In this document: piece by piece, positions 1 through 6,191 of the stretch
Position numbering within the stretch: position 1 is the stretch's first letter
Layout: every line of letters begins with the position of its first letter
Source: a bacterium
GTDB lineage: Bacteria; Desulfobacterota; Anaeroferrophillalia; Anaeroferrophillales; Anaeroferrophillaceae
Assembly: GCA_029940125.1 (NCBI GenBank)
Contig: JAOZRP010000025.1
Coordinates: forward strand, 1 to 10,146
Reading direction: 5' to 3'
Length of the DNA: 10,146 bases
The notes under the pieces: generated by a model
The model's input: only the letters and a program-made list of their open reading frames with translations
Databases searched by the model: none
Told to the model about the DNA's origin: nothing
Program-made: the position numbers and the translations under genes

Positions 1-53
1 CACCGGTTGACAGTATGCAGGAACCCAACCGGACAGTACTGGATCAAAAAAAA

Positions 54-1430
54 CTATTTTTTCCGGTCATGGTTGTAGTCAAGGGGATTTTTGCGGTCAT
101 AACTCTTGCGGCTGTGACAGCCGGGGGCGCAGCTGCCGCCGGTAGGCGTAAGAACCAGGCGCAGGGGGATTTTCCAGTCCCCGAAGGGCGCTCCTTCTTC
201 ATTTATCAGTTTCACGCCGCTGCCGGCATGGGGCTGATGGCAGGCCCGGCAGGACCGTCCTTTGCGCCGGTTGACCACATGAAGATAATGGAGATTCTGC
301 TTGCCATTGCGGAAGGCCGTATAGATGGTGGTATCAGGAAAACGCAAAAGGTTCGGCTCATGGCAGGAAAGACAGAAATCATAGGTTCCCTGGTGATAGG
401 GAGCGTAGAACGAAGCCGGATAGCTGCCGCTCAGCAGGCGGAAGTAGTCCGATCCATGGGGCCGGTGGCAGGCGGAACAGCTTCCCTCAGCCAGGGGGCC
501 ATGGAGATGCTTCTTGCCCTCCAGCTCGGTTTTGATATTTTTCAGCGGTTTTGACTTGCGGGTGTCATCCTTGCCATGGCAGCCCAGGCAAAGATCCATT
601 TCCTTTTCCAGCAGCAGTCCCGGCTGCGGGGAAAAATGGACGGCATGGCAGTTGCCGCAGCGTTCATCCTTGTAGAGAGCCAGGTGTTTCTCCTTGGCTT
701 TCTTGTACTCCCGCCCCACCTGCTGATGGCAGGAGAAGCAGAGACCAGGATATTCTTCCCGCAGCAGGCGACTTTGCGCGGCACTGTGGGGGGCATGACA
801 GGCAGTACATTTTTTGGCCGTGAACGGCTGGTGAAGAACCGCTCCTGGCGCTGGTTCCAGTTCCTGGTGGCAGGAAAGGCACAAGCGGCGGGAAGGCTGA
901 CGCAGCAGGGCCGGCTGATCGGCGGCATGGGGATCATGGCACTGGGTGCAGGCGCCGGAGCCAACCGGACCGTGGACATATTCCCGGCTGAAATCATCGC
1001 CTTCGTGACATTCCAAACACAGAGAAGCCTGGTCATCCTTGACCGCCAGCAGGAACTCCCCGGTTCCGCCATGAGCCTGATGACAGCTCAGGCAATCCCC
1101 CTCGGCCACCGGTTCATGGACAACCTTGCCGGCCGGCAGGAGATCATGGCAATTGGCGCACAAAGCCGCCCCGGTCGCCACCAGGACAAAACTCCTGCCG
1201 CCGCCCTTGCGGGGATGATCGGCAGCCTGCCGCCGGTGGCATTCCAGGCACTCGCCTTCAGCCACCGGCGCATGGGGACGGGCGATGCGGGCCATATCCT
1301 GGTGGCAGGCCGCCGTCACGCATGACGCCAGGACGGTCCCGGCACCCGGACCCAAAATCAGCACCTGCACAAGCAGGAAAAAAGCCAGAAAACGGCAGGA
1401 AAAGTTCATTAATCTACGCTTTTCCATCAT
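54..1430 (-). CDS. Fifteen-heme c-type cytochrome, doubled-CXXCH family
   Basis: Exported multiheme cytochrome, probably part of an electron-transfer chain through the periplasm or to the cell surface. Counting from the ATG at 1430 (458 residues), heme-attachment motifs start at Cys 37, 61, 91, 114, 138, 161, 184, 208, 231, 258, 281, 318, 353, 394 and 434. Thirteen are CXXCH. The first is CX4CH (CVTAACH) and the last is CX3CH (CAPGCH). Hemes 3 to 11 recur every 23-27 residues, the two-heme repeat of the doubled-CXXCH family. A signal peptide is clear: KRR near the start, then a hydrophobic stretch ending VLAS. LASC also fits a lipobox, but that Cys is probably needed for heme 1. The start is uncertain: GTG 1439, ATG 1430 or ATG 1427 all overlap the upstream regulator gene, while ATG 1409 lies just after its stop. 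None has a strong ribosome site, so translational coupling is likely. The family call is firm; partner and substrate are unknown. Confidence 0.93.
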   Translation of the reverse strand: MMEKRRLMNFSCRFLAFFLLVQVLILGPGAGTVLASCVTAACHQDMARIARPHAPVAEGECLECHRRQAADHPRKGGGRSFVLVATGAALCANCHDLLPAGKVVHEPVAEGDCLSCHQAHGGTGEFLLAVKDDQASLCLECHEGDDFSREYVHGPVGSGACTQCHDPHAADQPALLRQPSRRLCLSCHQELEPAPGAVLHQPFTAKKCTACHAPHSAAQSRLLREEYPGLCFSCHQQVGREYKKAKEKHLALYKDERCGNCHAVHFSPQPGLLLEKEMDLCLGCHGKDDTRKSKPLKNIKTELEGKKHLHGPLAEGSCSACHRPHGSDYFRLLSGSYPASFYAPYHQGTYDFCLSCHEPNLLRFPDTTIYTAFRNGKQNLHYLHVVNRRKGRSCRACHQPHAGSGVKLINEEGAPFGDWKIPLRLVLTPTGGSCAPGCHSRKSYDRKNPLDYNHDRKK

Positions 1431-2853
1431 CGCCCGCACCTGTCAATCCATACTTTTTCATCCGGTAGCGAAGGGTGTCACGGCTCATCCGCAGGCACTC
1501 AGCCGCCTTGGTCTGGTTGCCGCCCCACCGGTTCAATGACATCTTGATCAGTTCCTTTTCCACCTCTTCCAGGGAAATGCCTTCCTTGGGCAGCCTGAAA
1601 TTTCCCAGGACAAAGCAGTCATTAGCACCAACATCTTCATCACCAAGAACATTTTCCTCGGCGGCTGCTTCCGTACAGTCGGTTATCTCCCTGATCAGGT
1701 GATCGGAACCCAGTACCCGGCCTTCTTCCAGCATCATCGCCCGCTCTATGGTGTTGCGCAGCTCCCTGACATTCCCGGGCCAGTCGTATTTCATCAGGCA
1801 GGACATGGTCCGGGCGTCGACCTCCTCGATATTGCGGCCGTACTCGTGGTTGAATTGATCGATAAAGTAGTTGACCAGGTGGGGAATGTCCATCTTTCGC
1901 TCGCTGAGCCGGGGCAGATCGATATTCATCACGTTGATGCGGTAAAAGAGATCGGCCCGGAACTTCCCCTGCTTCACCAGTTCCGGCAGGTTCTGGTTGG
2001 TAGCGGCAATGATGCGGGCATCGGTCACCACGTCACTGCCGCCGCCCAAGCGCCGGTACCGCTTATTTTCAATGACTTTGAGGATTTTCGCCTGCATGCC
2101 GAGGGGCATGTCTCCCAGCTCGTCCAGGAACACCGTCCCCCCCTTGGCCAGCTCAAAAATACCCTTCTGCCGCTGGGAGGCGTCGGTATAGGCCCCCCGT
2201 TCATGGCCGAAAAGCTCATTTTCCAGCAGGGATTCAGGGATGGCGGCACAGTTTACTTCAATAAACGGCTCATCGGCGCGGCGGCTGTGCAGGTGAATCG
2301 CCCTGGCAACCAGTTCCTTCCCCGTACCGCTGGCACCCGTAATCAGGACGGTCTTGTCATCGGCATCGGCAACCACCTTGATCATTTTGAAAACTTCAAT
2401 CATTTTCGGGCAGTTGCCGACCAGGTTGTCACTTTCAAATTTCTTCTGCAGCACCCGTCGATAGTAGGCGTTTTCATCCCGCAGCCGGCATTTTTCAAAT
2501 ACCTGCTGCACCGAATGAAGCACATCCTCGAGGTTGAAGGGCTTGCCGATGTAGTCTTCCGCCCCAAGCTTCAAGGCCTGTACGGCTGAATCCGCGTGGG
2601 AATGGGCAGTGATCATGATCACCGCCAGATCCTGGTTTTCCTTTTTGAACTGCTGCAGCAGGTCCATGCCACTGGCATCGGGAAGACAGATGTCAAGCAA
2701 TATCATGTGGGGGTGAAATTCCTTGAATTTTTCCCGGGTTTCAGCCCCGCTGCCGGCTGAATCCACCTGGTAGCCGGCATCGACCAGCATCTGCGTTAAA
2801 GACCAGCGAATCAGGTGTTCGTCATCTACCACCAGAATTCGTTTTGTTGCCAT
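1414..2853 (-). CDS. Sigma-54-dependent response regulator, NtrC family
   Basis: Two-component response regulator of 479 residues that activates transcription by sigma-54 RNA polymerase. An N-terminal receiver domain (about 5-120) has the acidic pair D10/D11, phosphoacceptor D54, T82 and K104. The central AAA+ domain (about 143-380) has Walker A GASGTGKE at 173-180, Walker B GGTVFLDEL at 238-246, and the sigma-54 contact loop as GAYTDA at 220-225 instead of the usual GAFTGA. FRADLFYR at 298-305 carries likely arginine-finger residues and WPGNVREL is at 358-365. A Fis-type helix-turn-helix occupies about 444-468. The ATG at 2853 is preceded by GGGGAG at a good distance. It is the first gene of the minus-strand arm and its 3' end overlaps the 15-heme cytochrome gene. 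The likely partner is the histidine kinase at 4267-6141, and a sigma-54 promoter lies in the shared intergenic region. The family is certain; the partner and target are inferred from position. Confidence 0.96.
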   Translation of the reverse strand: MATKRILVVDDEHLIRWSLTQMLVDAGYQVDSAGSGAETREKFKEFHPHMILLDICLPDASGMDLLQQFKKENQDLAVIMITAHSHADSAVQALKLGAEDYIGKPFNLEDVLHSVQQVFEKCRLRDENAYYRRVLQKKFESDNLVGNCPKMIEVFKMIKVVADADDKTVLITGASGTGKELVARAIHLHSRRADEPFIEVNCAAIPESLLENELFGHERGAYTDASQRQKGIFELAKGGTVFLDELGDMPLGMQAKILKVIENKRYRRLGGGSDVVTDARIIAATNQNLPELVKQGKFRADLFYRINVMNIDLPRLSERKMDIPHLVNYFIDQFNHEYGRNIEEVDARTMSCLMKYDWPGNVRELRNTIERAMMLEEGRVLGSDHLIREITDCTEAAAEENVLGDEDVGANDCFVLGNFRLPKEGISLEEVEKELIKMSLNRWGGNQTKAAECLRMSRDTLRYRMKKYGLTGAGDDGKA

Positions 2854-2901
2854 TCACTTCTCTCCCCGACCCTACCGGCTGCCATCCGGCGGCCGATTAC
2901 G

Positions 2902-2932
2902 ATTATCCTAGAAGACAACTCAGGTATGTCAC
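2902..2932 (-). promoter_or_regulatory. Weak candidate sigma-70 promoter for the regulator gene
   Basis: On the minus strand GTGACA (2932-2927) and GATAAT (2907-2902) each match the sigma-70 consensus in five of six bases. The spacing of 19 is longer than ideal. The start site would fall near 2895, about 40 bases before the regulator ATG. No sigma-54 motif was found facing this way. Low confidence. Confidence 0.22.
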
Positions 2933-2953
2933 CATCATTAACAGGTCATACCT
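2922..2953. repeat. Inverted repeat AGGTATG / CATACCT, possible operator
   Basis: Seven-base perfect arms at 2922-2928 and 2947-2953 are separated by 18 bases. The left arm overlaps the -35 element of the candidate regulator promoter, so it could be an operator. The word GGTCATAC from the right arm occurs again at 3200-3207, next to the 18-base palindrome. This may be chance. Confidence 0.3.
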
Positions 2954-3217
2954 TGAAAAATCAACCGGAAAATCCCATCCGCAACCCGGCAAGCAAAAAT
3001 CATGCAAAAGCGAAATAACCGCATCCATCCAAGCATAATTCTGACCATTACCGCGTCACCACGGCAGCCAAACAATACCGGCCACCGATACCCATACCAT
3101 TCCCGAGGCAGCCCTTGAACTAAAAAGATTTGTACCTCACAATATTTCCGAAAAAAGAAAAACGGCTTCATCGCGGAACAAATTTTCCGGAAAAAAATGG
3201 GTCATACAACTCAGCAA

Positions 3218-3251
3218 GTGGGGCAAATGCCCCACCCGCACCGGGCAAATG
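3218..3251. promoter_or_regulatory. Candidate enhancer (upstream activating sequence) for the sigma-54 regulator
   Basis: GTGGGGCAAATGCCCCAC at 3218-3235 is a perfect palindrome: eight-base arms around a central AA. The core GGGCAAATG (3221-3229) recurs at 3243-3251, exactly 22 bases later, about two helical turns, so both would lie on the same DNA face. NtrC-family activators bind as dimers to such palindromes 80-150 bases upstream of sigma-54 start sites. This one is centred about 108 bases upstream of the inferred start. The most likely binder is the regulator encoded just to the left; that is inference. Confidence 0.6.
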
Positions 3252-3307
3252 AAACACCTTCACAAAATTCACCCTTGATGATACTACTGATTTGATCAAC
3301 ACGCACA

Positions 3308-3323
3308 CGGCACAATCATTGCT
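3308..3323 (+). promoter_or_regulatory. Sigma-54 (-24/-12) promoter of the 12-heme cytochrome gene
   Basis: The sequence reads cGGCAC, then AATCA, then TTGCT. It matches the sigma-54 consensus TGGCAC-N5-TTGCW at every position except the first T, with GG at 3309-3310 and GC at 3321-3322 exactly ten bases apart. Transcription should start near 3334, giving a leader of about 74 bases before the cytochrome ATG. A palindromic activator-type site lies upstream and a sigma-54-dependent activator gene sits next door, which supports the call. Confidence 0.78.
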
Positions 3324-3396
3324 ACTCCCTAGAGATGGATTTACGGTTCAAAGCACTCATGTACTGGACATGCAGGATTAAAAGTGAATTTTTCAG

Positions 3397-3402
3397 GGAG
3401 GA
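3397..3402 (+). promoter_or_regulatory. Strong Shine-Dalgarno site deciding the 12-heme cytochrome start
   Basis: GGAGGA lies five bases before ATG 3408 and eight before ATG 3411. It lies downstream of the in-frame GTG at 3384, so that GTG is not the start. Confidence 0.85.
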
Positions 3403-3407
3403 AGATA

Positions 3408-4217
3408 ATGATGAAAAAAATTTTGGCTGCCGTCAGGCTGCTGATCCTCACCAGCTGCTTCTGCCTCAGCACCGTCACCTTCGCTGCCATGGCCCAGGCC
3501 GGCGACCAATTGAGCAACGCTGACTGCATCAAATGCCACCAGGAAGCGCCCCGGGACATCGCCGCCCAGGGCGGCGCCCATAAAACCGAAATAAGCTGCA
3601 TGGACTGTCACCAGGGACATCCGCCCACGGTCCGGGATATTATTCCCGCCTGCAGCGAATGCCACAGCGGCAGTGCCCACTTCGAGCTGGACAACTGCCT
3701 CAACTGCCACTCGAATCCTCATGCTCCCCTGGTGTTGAAGCTGGCCAAGAACATTACCGGGCCCTGTCTGACCTGTCACCAGGCGGAAGGAACGCAGCTG
3801 AAGGAAAACCAAAGCTTTCACTCAACCATGGCCTGCACCGCCTGCCACCAGGAACACGGCAAGGTGCCTGACTGCCTGAGCTGCCATGAACCGCACGCCG
3901 ACGACATGGTCCAGGCGGACTGCAAACTCTGTCACCAGGCCCACAAACCCCTGGTCATCACCTATGCTGAGAAGACGCCGTCCAAGAGCTGCGCCGCCTG
4001 TCACGAGGAAGCCTATACACAACTGACCGCCAGCACCACCAAGCACCATGAGCTGTCCTGTGCCAAGTGCCACAAACAGACCCACGGGATGATACCGGCC
4101 TGCCAGGACTGTCATGGAGCCCCGCATCCAGCCGGTATTTTACGGAAATTCCCCGAATGCGGCCAGTGTCACAGCACGGCGCACAACCTGAACCAGTGGC
4201 AGGACGAAAAAAAATAA
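3408..4217 (+). CDS. Dodecaheme c-type cytochrome made of three tetraheme repeats
   Basis: Exported cytochrome of 269 residues (ATG 3408; ATG 3411 is equally possible). A signal peptide starts MMKK, has a hydrophobic core and probably ends AMAQA near residue 31. LTSC at 14-17 resembles a lipobox but sits very early. Twelve CXXCH motifs start at Cys 40, 64, 82, 97, 120, 143, 156, 172, 195, 218, 232 and 251. They fall into three units of four beginning at 40, 120 and 195. In each unit heme b follows heme a by 23-24 residues and is preceded by a conserved His (HKTEISC, HSTMAC, HHELSC); heme c is preceded by Pro (IIPAC, KVPDC, MIPAC); and an extra His follows heme d. These His are likely second axial ligands. 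It is probably a periplasmic electron carrier. It is first in the sigma-54-driven arm, and the kinase gene follows 49 bases later. No close named homologue was recognised. Confidence 0.93.
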   Translation: MMKKILAAVRLLILTSCFCLSTVTFAAMAQAGDQLSNADCIKCHQEAPRDIAAQGGAHKTEISCMDCHQGHPPTVRDIIPACSECHSGSAHFELDNCLNCHSNPHAPLVLKLAKNITGPCLTCHQAEGTQLKENQSFHSTMACTACHQEHGKVPDCLSCHEPHADDMVQADCKLCHQAHKPLVITYAEKTPSKSCAACHEEAYTQLTASTTKHHELSCAKCHKQTHGMIPACQDCHGAPHPAGILRKFPECGQCHSTAHNLNQWQDEKK

Positions 4218-4266
4218 TCCTGTCCCGAAAAAAGAGCATCACCATCACTGAGGTTTGCCACAGCTT

Positions 4267-6141
4267 ATGGAAAAAGAACCGTTTCAGACTGATGAACAAC
4301 GGCGGGTCTCCGATTTGCGCCACCTGTACCGCAGCCTCACCCGGATGATCCGTTCCGACGCCGTCGATACGCTGCTGAACCACATTGTTGAAGATATTGT
4401 CGAATCAACCAGTCTGCAGCGGATGGTGGTGCTCTACTACAATCAACAGGACAAAACCCTGGAAAGCCGGGTTTTTTACGGATTCGAGGAAATACAGGAC
4501 ATCCAGGTGCCCTTCAGCCAGGTAAACGGCCTGCTGAAGCGGGCCTACGCCGACCGGGAACCACTGAACGTACTGCAAGCAAGCCCTCCTCCGGCCGGGC
4601 AGGAAAACAAGGCCGTCAAGTGCGGCATTTTCAAGGACGACTATTCCGAAAGGAAGGGGGCAAACCGCCGGCGTCATATCAACGTCTGCTACAAGGACAT
4701 TGACGATCCCGGTAAAATCGAGGGTTTTGACCATCCCTATCTGAAGCATTATTCGCTCCTCACCTACTACAAACATGACCAGACGGTTGAGTCACTGATC
4801 GGCAATGCCTCGGCATTCCTGATCATCCCCATCTGCGAGGAGAACACTTTTTACGGCTACGTGCTGGCCGACAAGCCGGCCAACGCGTCACACATCAGCT
4901 ATGAAGACGCGAGGATCGCTTCATCCATCGTTGCCCACTCGGCGATGGCCATCGGCAGGGCAATGAAGCACCGGGAAATGATGATGCGGATCGCCAAGCA
5001 GAACGAGGAGTTGTCCCGGCACCTGGAGGAAAACGAACAACTTAAAACCTTCTATGAAAGCATCATTCAGAACCTGCGCAGCGGCCTGATAACCGCTGAC
5101 AAAGACCTGAACATCACCCACCTGAACAAGGCCGCGGTCAGCCTGCTGGGATTTTCACCGGCGGAAATCATCGGCACCCCCTTGATTTCCCTGTTCACTT
5201 CCCAGGAACAGGAAATCAGGGAAATCTTTGCCGGGGGCGGGAAATGCATCGATCCGAAAACCGGCTACCTTTCCGAATTCAAGATGGTCCGCAAAGATAA
5301 AAGACCGCTGCCTACCGAGGTATGCTTTTCCACCATCCTGGACAAACACGGCAGGATAACCGGGCTGAGCTGCATCTTCCTGGACATCACCCAGCGCAAA
5401 AAGATGGAAAAACACCTGACCAGGATGGACCGGCTGGCATCCCTGGGGGAGCTGGCATCGGGAATCGCCCATGAGATCCGCAATCCCCTGGCAGGCATTG
5501 GCGGCGCCCTGCAGATTCTCAGCAAGCAGTTCAACCATGACCATCCCAACCACCTGATTTTTAAAGAGGTGCTCGACCAGGTGCTCCGACTGGACGACTT
5601 TGTCAAAAACCTGCTCCAGTTCGCCCGCCCCAGCACCCCCAAATTTGAACTGCTGAACATCGAGGACGTCATCGACAGCACCCTGTTCCTGGTTGCCAAC
5701 CAGATCAGCAAAAAACATATCCAGCTCAAGGTTGCGCACCAACCCCATCAACCGGATATCCAGGGAGACAAAAACCTGCTGCAGCAGGTTTTCCTCAACA
5801 TCATTATCAACGCGCTGGATGCCATGGACGCAGGCGGGAAGCTGGAAATCAATGTTCGGTGGCAGCAGGAAGAAGAACCGGATTCAATGGCCGAGGACGG
5901 CATGTACTGCGCCACGAGGCAGAATCAGATTTTGATTGAAATCAGCGATACGGGGCCGGGAATCAGTGAAGAAGACCTTGACAACATTTTCAACCCGTTT
6001 TTCACCACCAAAAGCCAGGGAACCGGCCTGGGACTGTCGATCACCCACCGGATTATTGAACAGCACCGGGGCACCATCTCCGTCGACAGCCATCCCGACA
6101 CCGGCACCACCTTTACCATCACCCTGCCGGCAGACCGTTAA
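4267..6141 (+). CDS. Soluble GAF-PAS sensor histidine kinase
   Basis: Sensor kinase of 624 residues with no signal peptide or membrane segment, so cytoplasmic. A GAF-like domain (about 20-215), a short charged linker and a PAS domain (about 255-375) precede the kinase core. The HisKA box AHEIRNPLAG carries phospho-acceptor His402. The ATP-binding domain has N-box Asn515, G1 box DTGPG at 561-565, F box FNPFFTTK and G2 box GTGLGLS at 585-591. The class is typical of kinases paired with NtrC-type regulators. The cognate partner is probably the regulator at 1414-2853, although it lies across the divergent region. The GAF-like domain has three Cys (119, 141, 190) and a basic insert; no CXXCH is present. 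The start could instead be TTG 4255. GAGG at 4250-4253 is 13 bases from the ATG, so translation may be weak or coupled to the cytochrome. No terminator separates the two genes, suggesting co-transcription. Confidence 0.93.
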   Translation: MEKEPFQTDEQRRVSDLRHLYRSLTRMIRSDAVDTLLNHIVEDIVESTSLQRMVVLYYNQQDKTLESRVFYGFEEIQDIQVPFSQVNGLLKRAYADREPLNVLQASPPPAGQENKAVKCGIFKDDYSERKGANRRRHINVCYKDIDDPGKIEGFDHPYLKHYSLLTYYKHDQTVESLIGNASAFLIIPICEENTFYGYVLADKPANASHISYEDARIASSIVAHSAMAIGRAMKHREMMMRIAKQNEELSRHLEENEQLKTFYESIIQNLRSGLITADKDLNITHLNKAAVSLLGFSPAEIIGTPLISLFTSQEQEIREIFAGGGKCIDPKTGYLSEFKMVRKDKRPLPTEVCFSTILDKHGRITGLSCIFLDITQRKKMEKHLTRMDRLASLGELASGIAHEIRNPLAGIGGALQILSKQFNHDHPNHLIFKEVLDQVLRLDDFVKNLLQFARPSTPKFELLNIEDVIDSTLFLVANQISKKHIQLKVAHQPHQPDIQGDKNLLQQVFLNIIINALDAMDAGGKLEINVRWQQEEEPDSMAEDGMYCATRQNQILIEISDTGPGISEEDLDNIFNPFFTTKSQGTGLGLSITHRIIEQHRGTISVDSHPDTGTTFTITLPADR

Positions 6142-6175
6142 AATTTGAGACAAAATGTGATTTCCCAAGGTGCTC

Positions 6176-6191
6176 TTAAGGGTACCCTTAA
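6176..6191. repeat. Perfect 16-base palindrome between convergent genes
   Basis: TTAAGGGTACCCTTAA is its own reverse complement. It overlaps the stop codon of the aminomutase gene and lies 34 bases after the kinase stop. An RNA stem of TTAAGG around a GTAC loop is possible, followed by AAAA on the plus strand and no U-tract on either strand. It is at best a weak bidirectional terminator and may be a protein-binding site. Confidence 0.35.

Larger units (their letters stand above)
2854..3407. other. Divergent regulatory intergenic region, about 550 bases
   Basis: Non-coding stretch between the regulator gene (minus) and the 12-heme cytochrome gene (plus). No open frame here is convincing. It is visibly richer in A and T than the flanking genes. 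From left to right it holds a weak candidate promoter for the regulator, an AGGTATG/CATACCT inverted repeat, a perfect 12-base palindrome TTTTCCGGAAAA at 3183-3194, an 18-base palindrome at 3218-3235 with a partial copy to its right, a sigma-54 promoter near 3309-3323 and a leader of about 74 bases. I see nothing recognisable between about 2955 and 3180; a small RNA there cannot be excluded from sequence alone. Confidence 0.75.

Noticed and set aside
3..32. Inverted repeat CCGGTTG / CAACCGG downstream of the 15-heme gene as a terminator
   Set aside because: The 16-base loop is large and no U-tract follows within the window on the minus strand. The window edge prevents a better judgement.
15..1325. 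Long plus-strand open frames opposite the 15-heme cytochrome gene
   Set aside because: They are antisense to a strongly supported gene. Their length follows from its biased codon use and repeated heme motifs, and their translations show no recognisable domain.
1699..2589. A 296-codon plus-strand open frame opposite the regulator gene
   Set aside because: It is the antisense shadow of a complete NtrC-family gene, with low-complexity composition and no convincing start context.
2938..3171. A 77-codon minus-strand open frame inside the divergent intergenic region
   Set aside because: No good ribosome site, Phe-, Arg- and Trp-rich composition typical of translated non-coding DNA, and no recognisable family.
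3183..3194. TTTTCCGGAAAA palindrome as a second activator site
   Set aside because: It is perfect but short and unlike the 18-base palindrome. No second copy or spacing rule supports a role.
3384..3407. GTG at 3384 as the start of the 12-heme cytochrome
   Set aside because: It lies upstream of the strong GGAGGA ribosome site, would add charged residues before the signal peptide and has no ribosome site of its own.
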